DNA of 58,376 nucleotides from Arthrobacter sp. MYb227. GTDB lineage: Bacteria; Actinomycetota; Actinomycetes; Actinomycetales; Micrococcaceae. Location: NCBI RefSeq assembly GCF_002975435.1, contig NZ_PCPT01000014.1, positions 1 through 58,376 on the forward strand, written 5' to 3'. Positions 1 through 8,340 of the stretch are shown here, in pieces. Positions within the stretch are counted from its first letter, which is position 1, and each line of letters starts with the position of its first letter. The notes under the pieces were generated by a model. The model made no database searches, had not been told where the DNA came from, and saw only the letters and a program-made list of their open reading frames with translations. Made by a program: the position numbers and the translations under genes.

Positions 1-884
1 TCAAGTTCCTGCATGATCTTGCCGTTACCGCGCACCGGGCCATCGAGGCGCTGCAGGTTGCAGTTGACCACGAAGGTGAGGTTATCGAGCTTTTCGTTGG
101 CGGCAAGCTGGAGCAGGCCACGTGATTCTGGCTCGTCCATTTCGCCATCGCCCAGGAAGGCCCAGACGTGCTGGTCACTGGTGTCCTTGATGCCACGGTT
201 CTGCAGGTAGCGGTTTGACTGCGCCTGGTAGATCGCGTTCATCGGGCCAATGCCCATGGAGACGGTGGGGAATTCCCAGAAGTCCGGAAGTGAGCGCGGG
301 TGCGGGTAAGACGGCAGTGCGTGGCCCTGACGGGACTTTTCCTGACGGAAGCCGTCCATGTCTTCTTCGCTCAAGCGGCCTTCGAGGAAGGCGCGAGCAT
401 ACATACCGGGCGAGGCGTGGCCCTGGAAGAAGACCTGGTCTCCGCCGCCTTCATGGTTTTTACCACGGAAGAAGTGGTTGAAGCCCACTTCGTACAGGGT
501 TGCAGCACCGGCGTAGGTGGAAATGTGTCCGCCTACCCCAACTCCCGGGCGCTGGCCACGGTGCACCATGACCGCTGCGTTCCAGCGCATGAAGGCGCGG
601 TAGCGGCGTTCAATCGCTTCATCGCCCGGGAACTCTGGTTCCTGGTCGACGGGGATGGTGTTCACGTAGTCGGTAGTGGTGACCATGGGAACGCCCACGG
701 ACTTTGCGCCTGCGCGCTGCAAGAGCGAACGGACGATGTACTGGGCACGTTCGGTGCCCTGTGTCTCCACAAGATCGTCGAAGGATTCAATCCACTCGGC
801 GGTCTCTTCCGGATCCCGGTCTGGCAACTGGCTGGTCAAGCCGCTACGGATGTGAGAAATATGTTCCTCTACAGCCACGTCCAT
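1..884 (-). CDS. aceE: Pyruvate dehydrogenase E1 component (homodimeric AceE type), 5' part only
   Basis: This is the N-terminal 294 residues of the thiamine-diphosphate E1 subunit that decarboxylates pyruvate in the pyruvate dehydrogenase complex; the rest lies outside the window. The reverse strand is open from ATG at 884 to the edge. It begins [15 protein letters not shown] and continues with the AceE-typical stretches [12 protein letters not shown] and [13 protein letters not shown], then [21 protein letters not shown]. The thiamine-diphosphate motif [10 protein letters not shown] is at about residues 245-254. A GAGGAG ribosome site is close to the ATG. The gene is divergent from the DUF3052 gene, an arrangement I recall from other actinobacteria including mycobacteria. 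It is clearly the large homodimeric AceE, not the alpha/beta PdhA type. Confidence 0.97.
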   Translation of the reverse strand, partial: MDVAVEEHISHIRSGLTSQLPDRDPEETAEWIESFDDLVETQGTERAQYIVRSLLQRAGAKSVGVPMVTTTDYVNTIPVDQEPEFPGDEAIERRYRAFMRWNAAVMVHRGQRPGVGVGGHISTYAGAATLYEVGFNHFFRGKNHEGGGDQVFFQGHASPGMYARAFLEGRLSEEDMDGFRQEKSRQGHALPSYPHPRSLPDFWEFPTVSMGIGPMNAIYQAQSNRYLQNRGIKDTSDQHVWAFLGDGEMDEPESRGLLQLAANEKLDNLTFVVNCNLQRLDGPVRGNGKIMQEL

Positions 885-1226
885 CTTCTCCTCGTTATGG
901 GGGTACAGCGGGGGCTGTGCGTCGCACTGAAGTCGTATCTATGCAACACACAGTGGCGTTTTTAGCACCAAAGTGTGGCCCGTTACCCAAGGGTGGTTGG
1001 TCGCGGACCGTCACTTCCACTCTAATGCGCCGGAGGCCCCGATATATACTCACGGTGTTCTGTAACACGTTGATCTGGGTCTTAAACGGGCTTAGGCGCC
1101 TTCCGAAGAGCAAAAAACACATCGAAGTCGTCACTATTTCGGCGTGTTGGGGGCTCTGCGCTTGATGGGAGCGCAAAAAGGGTGTTTGGTTGTATCCAGA
1201 CGCTTGACACCAGCAGGAGGAGTGAC
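885..1226. other. Divergent intergenic region between aceE and the DUF3052 gene
   Basis: About 340 bases with no credible gene. It must hold the promoters of aceE (leftward) and of the DUF3052-ahpE pair (rightward). I looked for -35/-10 pairs on both strands and found none I would defend. The ribosome site AGGAGG at 1215-1220 belongs to the DUF3052 gene. Confidence 0.6.
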
Positions 1227-1643
1227 GTGAGCGACGCCGTACCGGCAAAGCACGAAGCCGCACAGAAAATGGGCTTCAAGGACGGGGACCTGATTCAGGA
1301 ACTCGGATACGACGACGATGTGGACTTTGATCTGCGCGATTCCCTCGAGGACGCAGTGGGATCGGAGCTACTTACCGAAGAAGACCACGAGATCGTGGAC
1401 GGAATCGTCTACTGGTGGCGTGACGATGATGGGGATCTAGTAGATGCCCTCGTTGATTCACTTATCAGCCTGGACGACAAGGGCGTTGTGTGGCTGTTGA
1501 CCCCTAAATCGGGGCGCGACGGTTATGTATCACCGGCCTCGATTCAGGCAGATGCACCAACGGCAGGTCTTCACGTAACAAACACCGAAGGTGTTTCTGA
1601 AGACTGGTCGGCAACACGACTTGTGGCACGCCGCAAGAACTAG
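1227..1643 (+). CDS. DUF3052 family protein
   Basis: A small acidic cytosolic protein of 138 residues, matching actinobacterial DUF3052 as I know it from the gene neighbour of aceE in mycobacteria (Rv2239c type). Conserved-looking stretches are KMGFKDGDLIQELGYDDDVD, VDGIVYWWRDDDGDL and VVWLLTPKSGRDGYV. The GTG at 1227 is chosen because AGGAGG lies 6 bases upstream; an in-frame ATG at 1182 has no ribosome site. The stop is 5 bases before the peroxiredoxin start, so the two are probably one transcript. No biochemical function is established for the family to my knowledge. Confidence 0.9.
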   Translation: MSDAVPAKHEAAQKMGFKDGDLIQELGYDDDVDFDLRDSLEDAVGSELLTEEDHEIVDGIVYWWRDDDGDLVDALVDSLISLDDKGVVWLLTPKSGRDGYVSPASIQADAPTAGLHVTNTEGVSEDWSATRLVARRKN

Positions 1644-1648
1644 CGGCA

Positions 1649-2140
1649 TTGAATACCGAACAATTGGTTACCGGAAGTTCGCTTCCGGCGCCCGCGGCAG
1701 GGCAGCATGCTCCGGCATTTGCCCTGTCCAATCAGTACGGAGAGCTCATTGAGTCTTCCGCTATGGGCGAAGATGCCTTTTTCTTAGTCTTTTACCCCTT
1801 CGCATTTTCTGCGGTCTGCGGGTCGGAGCTTGAAGAGCTTCAAAAAATTCATAGTGAATTCACCGCTCAGGGTGTACGCATCTTGGGAATCTCGGTTGAT
1901 CACAAGTTTGCTTTGCGAACTTATGCGGAGCAGATCCATTGCGGATTTGATCTGCTGGCCGATTTTTGGCCACACGGAGCCGTAGCAAAACGCTACGGAG
2001 CCTTCAATCTTGAGTCTGGCGCGGCAACGCGCAATACATTCCTCATTCAGGGCGAACGTATTATCGACTCCTTTAGCTCACCCATCCATCAGGCGCGTGC
2101 CATCACGCGCTATAGACAGGCCCTTGAACTACTCAAATAG
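1649..2140 (+). CDS. ahpE: AhpE-like peroxiredoxin
   Basis: A 163-residue thiol peroxidase that reduces hydroperoxides or peroxynitrite in the cytosol. The peroxidatic cysteine is C57 in the context YPFAFSAVC, which fits the peroxiredoxin pattern PxxxS/TxxC, and it is followed by GSELEELQ as in AhpE. A second cysteine, C98 (QIHCGF), is not at a standard resolving position, so a one-Cys mechanism with an external thiol partner is likely. The start is TTG at 1649, only 5 bases after the preceding stop, which suggests translational coupling to the DUF3052 gene. The subfamily call rests partly on the aceE-DUF3052-ahpE neighbourhood. Confidence 0.9.
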   Translation: MNTEQLVTGSSLPAPAAGQHAPAFALSNQYGELIESSAMGEDAFFLVFYPFAFSAVCGSELEELQKIHSEFTAQGVRILGISVDHKFALRTYAEQIHCGFDLLADFWPHGAVAKRYGAFNLESGAATRNTFLIQGERIIDSFSSPIHQARAITRYRQALELLK

Positions 2141-2143
2141 ATA

Positions 2144-2179
2144 AGTTGTCGAAGATCACATTGCGTCGATTCGACAACT
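2144..2179 (+). terminator. Possible terminator after ahpE
   Basis: A perfect 10-bp inverted repeat, AGTTGTCGAA at 2144-2153 and TTCGACAACT at 2170-2179, begins 3 bases after the ahpE stop. There is no clear T-run, so termination is inferred from position and symmetry only. Confidence 0.45.
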
Positions 2180-2264
2180 AGGGTGGTTCATAGGCTAAGT
2201 TAGATACTTGTCACGAACACTTCGAACGGAAGTTATTTTCGAACGAACCAGTAGTGTCGAGTGA

Positions 2265-2340
2265 GGGCCTTTAGCTCAGCTGGTAGAGCGTCACGTTTAC
2301 ACCGTGAATGTCATCGGTTCGATCCCGGTAGGGCCCACCA
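2265..2340 (+). tRNA. tRNA-Val(UAC), copy 1
   Basis: A complete 76-base cloverleaf. The acceptor arms are GGGCCTT and AGGGCCC, followed by the encoded ACCA. The D-arm is GCTC/GAGC, the anticodon stem is TCACG/CGTGA with loop TTTACAC (anticodon TAC), and the T-arm is ATCGG/CCGGT around TTCGATC. It is identical base for base to the copy at 6729-6804. Confidence 0.97.
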
Positions 2341-2344
2341 CAAG

Positions 2345-2393
2345 AAAAGCCTCGCATCATCAAGACTTAGGTCAAGAAGGTGCGGGGTTTTTT
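2345..2393 (+). terminator. Terminator of tRNA-Val copy 1
   Basis: CCTCGCA near 2350 can pair with TGCGGGG at 2381-2387 (one G-T pair), and this is followed by a run of six T. It starts about 5 bases after the tRNA CCA end, so it is a plausible intrinsic terminator. Confidence 0.7.
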
Positions 2394-2439
2394 GCGTTAG
2401 TTGCCGAAGCCCCGAATTGAGGACGGGACTGATCCGGAA

Positions 2440-2939
2440 TAAAACATGTTTCCTCTGTTCTAGGCCTGGGCCCTCATCATCGAAGGGACCCGCATGTAAT
2501 GTCTGCTGAACGCAGCGTTCTTCCGCGAATGACTGTAGCCGAACATGGTCGGCGAATCGGGGCATTCTTCGCTCCGGCCCGGGCTAGACCCACGGCAAAC
2601 ATATCTTGCCTGATCCGCTGCGGGACCATCAGGATCACGGTCTAATGCCCCACAGACTTATCCCTTGCGACGGTAAAAGCATCAATATCCGCGGTCCGCC
2701 ACTAACCTTCGAGCGGCGGAACTACGTAGTCGCGCCCCCAGCTCACGCTTGCTGGCGATCTAACTCTCGTAGGCCTCGGGATAAGGAATGGCAATGGCCG
2801 CAGGGTAAGCGTCCGAGCTGTTGGGATCCTGATGTCCATTGATCATCAGGTACTTCATCGTTGGGACCTCTGTGATCTCGAATGTACCGTGGGGAGCACG
2901 ACAACCGCTGAGCGTCTTCTTGAAGTCAATCTTGTCCAT
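2440..2939 (-). pseudogene. Decayed GyrI-like (effector-binding domain) protein
   Basis: Read leftward from ATG 2939, the pieces of a GyrI-like small-molecule-binding protein appear in order but in different frames. MDKIDFKKTL, FEITEVPTMKYLMINGHQDP and YPEAYES end at a TAG (2760-2762). After that stop the same frame gives IASKRELG. A one-base shift gives GRDYVVPPLEG and, after another stop, DAFTVARDKS, then LMVPQRIRQDMFAVGLARAG. A third frame gives RLQSFAEERCVQQTLHAG and PFDDEGPG near 2455-2540. The order matches the family as I know it (for example the DGHGDPN and SYDDEGP motifs). At least three stops and two frameshifts mean no product can be made. The left boundary is approximate because the C-terminus fades out. 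Confidence 0.82.
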
Positions 2940-3160
2940 GGGGGCTGAGTGCCTTGAAACTCGTCTGGAGAGCCGCGACCCCTCTCGCTTGGTGCGCATA
3001 GGCAAAATATGACGATACTGCGCGTGACTCACGAAGTGGCAGTGACGCCACGAGTCAGGAACCAGAGACATGTCGGGCCCGTAATGAGAGACTCTTTACT
3101 AGCCGCCCGCGGAATCTGCGGGCACCTGAGGAATGTCTCGATGAATACCAGGAGCACAAC

Positions 3161-4333
3161 ATGTCACTGACCCCCAGCGAAGCAACGCTTGAAGAAATCA
3201 CCACGCTCATCAATTTCGACACCACCAGCCGCGACAGTAACCTGCCGCTGATCGATTACGTGGTGCAACGGCTCAATGCCTTGGGTATCGAATCCAAGCT
3301 GATCCACGATGCAACCGGCCAGAAGGCCAACCTGCTGGCCACCATCCCCGCGGCAGATGGCACGCGTACCGGCGGCATTGTGCTCTCCGGGCATACGGAT
3401 GTGGTTCCGGTTGACGGACAGGACTGGAGCTCGGATCCGTTCACCCCGGAGGTTCGCGACGGCAAGCTCTATGCCCGCGGCACCTGTGATATGAAATCCT
3501 TCGTGGGCGTGGTGCTGGCCAAACTCGATTCGATGATTGCAGCCAAACTCACCGAACCCATCCACCTGGCCTTCTCCTACGACGAGGAGGTCGGCTGCAT
3601 TGGCGCGATAGACCTCGTCGCCGCAATCACCGCCGATGGTCTGAAGCCACGCGGGGCCATCGTGGGGGAACCAACCTCCATGCGCGTGGTGCGCGGACAC
3701 AAATCTGTCAACGTTATCAAGGTAGATTTCCACGGCATTGCCGCACATTCCTCGCTGACTACCCAGGGAGTGAATGCGATTGCCGCGGCAGCCGATTTCG
3801 CGGCGTTCGTCGATGCCCGGGCCAAGGAATTCGCCAGCACCGGTGCCTTGGATGAGGCGTTCATCGTTCCCTACACCACCACCACGGTGAACCAGATTGC
3901 CGGTGGCATAGCGGTAAACACCATCCCGGCACTGTGCACCCTGCACTTTGAATTCCGTTCCATCGGTGCCGATGACCCGGTAGTGCTCATCGAAAACTTC
4001 CGTGCCGAAGCAGTTCGTATCGAGGCACTCATGAAGGAGCAGAACCCCGAAGCCCGCGTTGACTTCGCCGTACTGGCCCAGACCCCCGGGCTCGACACCC
4101 CGGCCGATGCTGCGATCGTCTCCCTGGCCGCCGAGCTTGGGGGAACTCCAAGCCCGGATAAGGCAACCTACGGCACCGAGGCCGGCCTGTTCTTCAATGC
4201 CGGGATCCCCACGGTTGTCTGCGGCCCCGGCGACATCGCCCAGGCTCACGCGCCTGATGAATTCATCGCACTGGAGCAGATTGCTGCCTGTGAAGCATTC
4301 ATCGAAAACCTCGTGAGCGCTCTCAGTGCCTAG
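3161..4333 (+). CDS. argE: Acetylornithine deacetylase (M20 peptidase family)
   Basis: A 390-residue M20-family metallo-amidohydrolase. The ArgE assignment, N-acetylornithine to ornithine plus acetate, rests on overall resemblance and length. Visible motifs: SGHTDVVPVDGQDWSSDPF (first metal His and Asp), RGTCDMKSF (bridging Asp), FSYDEEVGC (general base Glu and metal Glu), VGEPTSMR, the dimerisation domain starting at about residue 180 (RGHKSVNVIKVDFHGIAAHSS), and GPGDIAQAHAPDE with the last metal His. The ribosome site AGGAG precedes ATG 3161. It is followed 33 bases later by a transporter gene with its own strong ribosome site, so the pair may act on an imported N-acyl amino acid rather than on arginine biosynthesis. 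A succinyl-diaminopimelate desuccinylase or a catabolic N-acyl-amino-acid deacylase are alternatives. Confidence 0.88.
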   Translation: MSLTPSEATLEEITTLINFDTTSRDSNLPLIDYVVQRLNALGIESKLIHDATGQKANLLATIPAADGTRTGGIVLSGHTDVVPVDGQDWSSDPFTPEVRDGKLYARGTCDMKSFVGVVLAKLDSMIAAKLTEPIHLAFSYDEEVGCIGAIDLVAAITADGLKPRGAIVGEPTSMRVVRGHKSVNVIKVDFHGIAAHSSLTTQGVNAIAAAADFAAFVDARAKEFASTGALDEAFIVPYTTTTVNQIAGGIAVNTIPALCTLHFEFRSIGADDPVVLIENFRAEAVRIEALMKEQNPEARVDFAVLAQTPGLDTPADAAIVSLAAELGGTPSPDKATYGTEAGLFFNAGIPTVVCGPGDIAQAHAPDEFIALEQIAACEAFIENLVSALSA

Positions 4334-4366
4334 CCCGCTGAGCAACCCCATTCCAAGGAGGAAATC

Positions 4367-5641
4367 GTGAGTGCACCAGTAGCCGTAACTCCGCAGCAAT
4401 TACAAGCAGCCAAGAAGGCGGTGATCAGTAGCTCGATCGGTGCCGCCCTTGAGTGGTTCGACATCATCGTCTATGCAACCTTTGCCACGGTCATTGCCAA
4501 GAACTTCTATCCGGAATCGGACCCGGCGTTCGCACTGATCCTCACCTTCGCCACGTTTGCGATTTCCTACCTCATCCGCCCATTGGGCGGCATGGTGTTG
4601 GGCAGCTATGCGGACCGCAAGGGACGCAAGAATGCTTTGACACTGACGTTGATGCTGATGATGCTCGGCACGCTGATCATGGCCGTGGCACCCACCTATG
4701 CAATGGTCGGCATCTGGGGAGCGGTCATCATCTTGATCTCACGCCTCATCCAGGGCTTCTCCGCGGGTGGCGAATTTGGTACGGCAACCGCATTCCTGAT
4801 TGAAACCGCACCGCATAAGAAAGCGTTCTATTCTTCCTGGCAGGTGGCAAGTCAGGGCGCCTCAATGCTGCTGGCTTCGGCCTTTGGCTTTGCGCTGACC
4901 GAATGGCTGTCCGAAGACGCACTGAATAGCTGGGGCTGGCGCGTACCATTCTTCGTCGGGTTGCTCATTGGCCCCGTCGGACTGTACATTCGCGCCAAAC
5001 TTTCCGAGACCGATGAGTTCATTCACGGTGAAAAGGAATCCTCCCCGGTCAAGACGCTGATTGTGAACCACTACGGACGCCTGCTTGCTGGTTCTGCGGT
5101 CATTGGTGTTGCAACAATCTCCGTCTACATGATTCTCTACATGCCGACATTCGCTGTGACAAACCTGAAGATCCCTGCCACTGCTGCGTTCCTCGGTGGT
5201 GTGGTCGCGGGCCTTGTCACACTCGTAGGTGTGCCGTTTGTTGGGCACCTTGCCGACCGCGTGGGACCGGCAAAGGTGATGACCTACGCGGCAATCGGTG
5301 CGCTGCTGCTTGCCTGGCCGCTGTTCCAACTCATGGTCACCAAGCCGACGGTGCCAACACTTGTCCTGGTCATCGGCTTGCTGGGTGTGATTATGGCGTT
5401 CTACTTCGGACCGCTTCCCGCTTTGCTCTCCTCGCTATTCCCCGCATCAATTCGCGGAACCGGGCTGGCAGTGACCTACAACGTGGGTGTGACATTACTG
5501 GGCGGCATTGCACCATTGGTGCTCACCTGGCTACTGAACGTCACAGGTTCGCTGAGTGCCCCGGGACTGTACTACATGGCCATTGCAGTGATCTCACTTG
5601 TTGGTCTGTACTTTGTGCGCGTTCGCTATAACCAGCGCTAA
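4367..5641 (+). CDS. MFS transporter of the metabolite:H+ symporter (MHS) type
   Basis: A 424-residue, 12-helix major facilitator protein. The N-terminus KKAVISSSIGAALEWFDIIVYATFA and YLIRPLGGMVLGSYADRKGRKNAL are typical of the MHS subfamily (citrate, alpha-ketoglutarate, proline/betaine and shikimate carriers), as is LIQGFSAGGEFGTATAFL. GTG 4367 is chosen because AAGGAGG ends about 5 bases upstream. It follows argE on the same strand and is closed by a strong hairpin, so the two likely form one operon in which the carrier supplies the deacetylase substrate. The substrate cannot be read from sequence. Confidence 0.9.
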   Translation: MSAPVAVTPQQLQAAKKAVISSSIGAALEWFDIIVYATFATVIAKNFYPESDPAFALILTFATFAISYLIRPLGGMVLGSYADRKGRKNALTLTLMLMMLGTLIMAVAPTYAMVGIWGAVIILISRLIQGFSAGGEFGTATAFLIETAPHKKAFYSSWQVASQGASMLLASAFGFALTEWLSEDALNSWGWRVPFFVGLLIGPVGLYIRAKLSETDEFIHGEKESSPVKTLIVNHYGRLLAGSAVIGVATISVYMILYMPTFAVTNLKIPATAAFLGGVVAGLVTLVGVPFVGHLADRVGPAKVMTYAAIGALLLAWPLFQLMVTKPTVPTLVLVIGLLGVIMAFYFGPLPALLSSLFPASIRGTGLAVTYNVGVTLLGGIAPLVLTWLLNVTGSLSAPGLYYMAIAVISLVGLYFVRVRYNQR

Positions 5642-5677
5642 ACCACGGCTACCCACGAGCGGGTAGATCCTGAGCCA

Positions 5678-5726
5678 AGCAAAGGCCTCGTATTACTAGC
5701 CACGGCGAGTATACGAGGCCTTTGCT
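5678..5726 (+). terminator. Terminator after the argE-MFS operon
   Basis: A perfect 16-bp inverted repeat, with arms at 5678-5693 and 5711-5726 (AGCAAAGGCCTCGTAT and its complement), lies 37 bases after the transporter stop. The 17-base loop is large and no T-run follows, but the symmetry is strong. Confidence 0.7.
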
Positions 5727-5972
5727 GGTAGGGGGTGCGACAAGGGTGTTGATGGTCGCCACAATGCACTTGCTTGGCACGGCAAGGCAACCTGTCACAG
5801 TGCTCGGGGACACCGAGCCGTTCGGAATCGCTGGCGCCTCTTGCGGCTTGGGAAAACTCAGGCAAGAAGTCTCTTAGTCATCGGCTAGTGGTTGTGCGTG
5901 ATCTGCGCACCGGCTATCGGACGAAGGTAGCCTCGAGTCGAAACCCGCAGCCGATAACTCGAGATCTTGGCC

Positions 5973-6444
5973 GATATCGTCGCTACCACTAACGCTTCGT
6001 AGGGAACCCGCGGCGTTAGCTGCGGGCAGTGAGCTTGGGGATTTCGCACTTCGGTAGTTACCCAGCGCAATTCGGGCGATTCTGCTGGAATTCGAAGCGA
6101 TCTTTAAGACGTTGTATGTAGCCGCCGGGCCCACTGCGGAGCGTGCTGTAATTCCAAGAGGCTGCGAGTCGGCTCTCTTGATGGCACAACTGTTGGCAGA
6201 TCAGCACACGCCTGTTCCGGGGTATTGCGGTATTTCCCAAGAAGCCCGTGAACGCTCTATCGAACAGTTTCTAAGGTCGAAATGCGGTGTCGAGTTTGAG
6301 CTTGTGCGAGGGCATACCGGTAACCTGCGAAATAAAGCAGCGGATTCCATGGTCGACGTGGCGCGGTCTGCGGCTAGATACCATCGTGCAGAAATTGCAG
6401 CGGATCTACTGGCCAAGATGACGGACCTAGAAGATGCTCCTTGA
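5973..6444 (+). pseudogene. Decayed RNase HI-family protein
   Basis: The most intact part, after a TAG at 6055, reads SAIRAILLEFEAIF, then LLMAQLLADQHTPVPGYCG, EARERSIEQFL and FELVRGHTGNLRNKAADSM. This resembles RNase HI-like proteins (RGHTG..N.AAD near the C-terminus). Upstream, from about 5973, DIVATTNAS and GTRGVSCG are recognisable as the TDGS...GVS region but are split by stops and out of frame with the rest. The second active-site Asp (expected in a CDS-type motif) appears as GCES. So the gene has lost its start, its frame and at least one catalytic residue. It lies between the argE-MFS terminator and the second tRNA-Val. Confidence 0.7.
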
Positions 6445-6728
6445 CAAGGGCCTGGTCGCAGTGTTTCAAGAGGTCTGTGAAGTCAGTTTGGTTCAGTGCG
6501 GGGCCGTATTCGGACAATTTCAAAAAGTGCAAGGTAGATCACAGTGCCATGTTCTAGTGCTTGAAACTCGCGAGTTTCGCGGCGCTTGGTGGACTGTTTA
6601 GGGCTCATCGAAGTGCTGAATGCCCGACGCGCGGCGACTCGATTTGCCAAGTCAGCCTTGTGTGTACTAAATTATTTACTTGTCGCAACGAACTGATTCG
6701 AATCTCTTCGAGAAGTTCAGGCGCAGGA

Positions 6729-6804
6729 GGGCCTTTAGCTCAGCTGGTAGAGCGTCACGTTTACACCGTGAATGTCATCGGTTCGATCCCGGTAGGGCCC
6801 ACCA
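6729..6804 (+). tRNA. tRNA-Val(UAC), copy 2
   Basis: Identical in all 76 bases, including the encoded CCA, to the copy at 2265-2340; the anticodon is TAC in the loop TTTACAC. Flanking sequence differs from copy 1, apart from a short GA-rich run before the 5' end and an A-rich run after the CCA. Confidence 0.97.
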
Positions 6805-6808
6805 AGGA

Positions 6809-6852
6809 AAAAGCTTCGTGGCTTAGATCTTAATCTAAGCCACGAAGCTTTT
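6809..6852 (+). terminator. Terminator of tRNA-Val copy 2
   Basis: A perfect 20-bp inverted repeat, arms at 6809-6828 and 6833-6852, with a 4-base loop (CTTA). The right arm ends in TTTT. It can also stop leftward transcription from the TetR gene at 6907. Confidence 0.92.
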
Positions 6853-6906
6853 CTGGTTTCCGACTAGCTGTGCGATCAGTGATGTTCGCCACCTGGCGAG
6901 TGGGGC

Positions 6907-7578
6907 TTAGTTGCGGTGGGTCGGTTCCGCTGTTGCGGTTTGGATCAGCTGAGTGACTCGTGCACGCAAACGTGTGTCGGTGGCCAGGCTATCCGTAGCA
7001 TGGGCGGCTAGGCCCGCGGCAAGCCACGGATAATGCTGGTCATCGGTGCTGCTCAGGGAAAGCATAGAGTTCAACGCGCTCTGTTCGTAGATCATTGAAA
7101 ATACCGCATACTCAATATCAAGGAGTAGGGGTAATCTTTGTGCAGCGGGCACCGAAGCTTCGGCAGCACGGTGAAGAAATAACTCATACATGGCAAGGGT
7201 ATGCGGGTCGGTTACTCGGTGCCGGAAAAATGTACCGAGGCAAGCCGCGAGCGGATGGAAGGCCTTGTAATACTCCACTGCAAACTCGATTGCTGCCTGC
7301 CGGAATGAACCATTCTTCAAGACATGCAGATCCATGTCGGCGATCAGAACCCCACGTGCAGCATTTACCGCGTCGGGTACGCCAGAGATGTGATGATAAA
7401 GCGACTGCGAGCGGACACCGAGTAAGCCCGCGATCTGCGAGACACTGAGCGTTTTTGCCGCACCCTCATGAGGCGCCCCGGTGCGCAGTGCGGCAAGGGT
7501 GGCGTGGCCAATCATTGAGAGTGTAATCAGCCCATGATCCCCGCGCGGACGGCCCGCTCGGCGGTTAGTTGATGGCAT
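6907..7578 (-). CDS. TetR-family transcriptional regulator
   Basis: A 223-residue one-component repressor-type regulator. A helix-turn-helix is seen at residues 44-64 (LSVSQIAGLLGVRSQSLYHHI), preceded by a basic N-terminus (RRAGRPRG); the remaining roughly 150 residues would form the helical ligand-binding and dimer domain. Ribosome site GAGGAAATC is just before the ATG. It lies 89 bases downstream of the GNAT gene on the same strand, so both are probably transcribed from the promoter at 8341-8370, which carries two palindromes. Autoregulation is the simplest reading. The ligand is unknown. Confidence 0.88.
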   Translation of the reverse strand: MPSTNRRAGRPRGDHGLITLSMIGHATLAALRTGAPHEGAAKTLSVSQIAGLLGVRSQSLYHHISGVPDAVNAARGVLIADMDLHVLKNGSFRQAAIEFAVEYYKAFHPLAACLGTFFRHRVTDPHTLAMYELFLHRAAEASVPAAQRLPLLLDIEYAVFSMIYEQSALNSMLSLSSTDDQHYPWLAAGLAAHATDSLATDTRLRARVTQLIQTATAEPTHRN

Positions 7579-7667
7579 TTATGATTTCCTCGGCGGTGTT
7601 GGGGGGGCTATTTGGTGGCAATTCACCGGGGCGTTATCGATGCTGGAGGATACTGGTTTCGGTGAAG

Positions 7668-8276
7668 TCAAGGCCGGTGAACCGGTGGACGAAGCATCAT
7701 CGTCAGTACCGAGCCATCGACAAGGCGTAGCTCGTGCAGCGGTGTAAATCCATGGCGCTCATAGAGTTTTCGGCTACCGTCGCTGGTTGCGGTAAGAGCT
7801 GCGTGCTCACCTGCTGCGTCGATAATGCGCAAACGGTGATCGATCATGAGTTTTCCAACTCCGCGGCCGCGTGCTTGGGGAGAGGTTCCGATATCGGCCA
7901 AATACCAATGCGGAAATTTTAGCGCATAGGGGGCCACAGCGCGCTCGTAGGAAGCGAGCTCGTTGAGCCCTCGGCGGCCTAGTGCCATATATGCGGCGGG
8001 CAGTATGAGCGCGGCTTTGAGTGTGTGTGCTCGATGCAGGGGTGGCTCCCAGAGCGCTACCCCCAGCACTGAATCGTCGGCTGCTGAAACCGCGATATCA
8101 ACATTTTCGAGTCCTGTTGATCGAAGACTCCAGCGAAAATAGGCGGCGATCTTTTCGTGGCGCTTGTGTCGATTGGGCGGAACCATGCGCATGATGGTTG
8201 GCTCTTTGGCGAAGGCGGCTGCAAGAACTTCGGCTGCCTGGCGGATTCGGTTAGCCGGTAAGGGGTACACGCGCAA
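7668..8276 (-). CDS. GNAT-family N-acetyltransferase
   Basis: An acyl-CoA-dependent acetyltransferase of about 202 residues. The acetyl-CoA binding motif A is LADIGTSPQARGRGVGKLM, with the Q/RxxGxG/A pattern QARGRGVG, and the C-terminal KLYERHGF is also typical. I chose TTG at 8276 because CAGGAG lies 5 bases upstream. The ATG at 8318 in the same frame falls inside a 23-bp palindrome just downstream of the predicted transcription start and has no ribosome site. It is the first gene of an operon with the TetR regulator, so detoxification of the regulator's ligand is a reasonable guess. The substrate is unknown. Confidence 0.85.
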   Translation of the reverse strand: MRVYPLPANRIRQAAEVLAAAFAKEPTIMRMVPPNRHKRHEKIAAYFRWSLRSTGLENVDIAVSAADDSVLGVALWEPPLHRAHTLKAALILPAAYMALGRRGLNELASYERAVAPYALKFPHWYLADIGTSPQARGRGVGKLMIDHRLRIIDAAGEHAALTATSDGSRKLYERHGFTPLHELRLVDGSVLTMMLRPPVHRP

Positions 8277-8316
8277 AATTGCTCCTGGGCAAGTGCTGCG
8301 CGGTGATAAGCCACGC

Positions 8317-8339
8317 ATAATCTACAGTCTGTAGATTAT
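8317..8339. promoter_or_regulatory. Operator palindrome O2 over the transcription start
   Basis: A perfect inverted repeat of two 11-base arms (ATAATCTACAG and CTGTAGATTAT) around one central base. It sits about 40 bases upstream of the TTG start of the GNAT gene. Its sequence differs from O1, so it may bind a second regulator. Confidence 0.7.
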
Positions 8340-8340
8340 G

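Noticed and set aside
300-965. A 221-codon plus-strand frame over aceE
   Set aside because: It is the opposite strand of the clear AceE coding region; its residues match no family and aceE motifs run the other way.
3164-4399. A 411-codon minus-strand frame over argE
   Set aside because: A shadow of argE caused by codon bias; the plus-strand frame has all M20 metal motifs and a ribosome site.
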